Shown one piece after another: positions 41,074 to 41,333 of a stretch of 41,333 bases of DNA (position 1 is its first letter; every line of letters starts with the position of its first letter). The position numbers and the translations under genes are program-made. The stretch comes from a bacterium (lineage in GTDB: Bacteria > Oederibacteriota > JAAXVQ01 > JAUVAV01), in the NCBI GenBank assembly GCA_023139775.1, contig JAGLMY010000159.1, positions 1 to 41,333 on the forward strand. The letters run 5' to 3'. The notes beneath the pieces were generated by a model, which was not told where the DNA came from, searched no databases, and saw nothing but the letters and a program-made list of their open reading frames with translations.

Positions 41074-41333
41074 TAGCGCGCTTCCTCCTTGGAATCAACC
41101 TCCGGAACTCAAGGTTTTAAGCGTCCCGGAAATATCTTTAAAATAATGAAAAAACTATTTTTTGAAAACTGAAAAACAATTATGCCTTGCTTTATGCGTG
41201 AATTCAAGGATATCTTTTATTTTTTAGTAACATGTCAGTAAACTGCGCAGTTAAACAAAGATTGTCATTCCCCGACCGGAAAAATATCGAAAAGGGACGC
41301 TAACGCAGCCCGAGGGTTTAATCGGCCCCGACC
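41074..41333. other. Leader of the aldolase unit and window edge
   Basis: This 260-bp AT-rich region contains the AAGGAGG site for the HMGL-like gene. No gene, repeat of the GTAGGGG type or clear promoter was found to the edge of the window. Confidence 0.5.

Overview
The window looks like a chromosome segment of an uncultivated, strictly anaerobic, probably fermentative Gram-negative-type bacterium. It carries bacterial-style lipoproteins and signal peptides, UDP-sugar and heptosyltransferase-like genes, a complete group-4 membrane-bound [NiFe] hydrogenase with all six Hyp maturation factors, and no respiratory oxidase. The style (short palindromic GTAGGGG repeats, Kelch and NHL secreted proteins, FlgD-like C-terminal domains, DUF5674) recalls candidate-phylum genomes such as Omnitrophota or Firestonebacteria, but the sequence alone does not fix the taxon.

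Layout. 1-1.2 kb: DEAD-box RNA helicase, then a degenerate tRNA-Asp on the minus strand with a terminator. 1.86-7.0 kb: a tightly packed surface-polysaccharide operon (UDP-glucuronate decarboxylase-type epimerase, GT9, GT2, methyltransferase, radical SAM). 7.0-9.4 kb: a secreted Kelch protein gene bracketed by a 160-bp direct repeat. 9.5-13 kb: a BCAM0308-like zinc-ribbon protein, a transposase remnant, a secreted protein of unknown function and an NHL-repeat lipoprotein. 13.2-15.8 kb: a znuACB-type zinc/manganese ABC importer with a strong promoter flanked by an inverted repeat. 15.8-20 kb: a repeat-rich accessory stretch with a frameshifted lipoprotein gene, a large membrane/ankyrin/HEAT protein, a fragment of a secreted protein and a truncated REP-associated tyrosine transposase (RAYT). 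20.0-28.3 kb: fourteen genes in the exact order mbhABCDEFGHIJKLMN. 28.3-33.5 kb: lipoproteins, a frameshifted FlgD-like gene, the hydrogenase protease hycI, an SlyD-like FKBP, a DUF5674 two-gene module, small proteins and an exported histone-deacetylase-like hydrolase. 33.7-39.5 kb: hypABFCDE. 39.5-41.1 kb: a minus-strand pair, a KDPG-type aldolase and an HMGL-like aldolase.

How the genes work together. Mbh would oxidise reduced ferredoxin, make H2 and pump ions through its Mrp-like antiporter module. MbhJ, MbhK, MbhL and MbhN form the catalytic arm. HypA, HypB and possibly SlyD supply nickel, HypF/HypE make the cyanide ligands, HypC/HypD assemble the Fe(CN)2CO unit, and HycI would trim the MbhL tail.

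The most unusual layer is the short palindromic repeats (GTAGGGGC..., TGTAGGGAACGGTCG..., GTAGAGAC...). They sit at gene ends and inside otherwise overlapping operons. They supply the TAG stop codon of at least four genes, form part of the ZnuA signal-peptide coding sequence, and lie inside the truncated RAYT. Statements on family function come from recall of families, and no database search was run.
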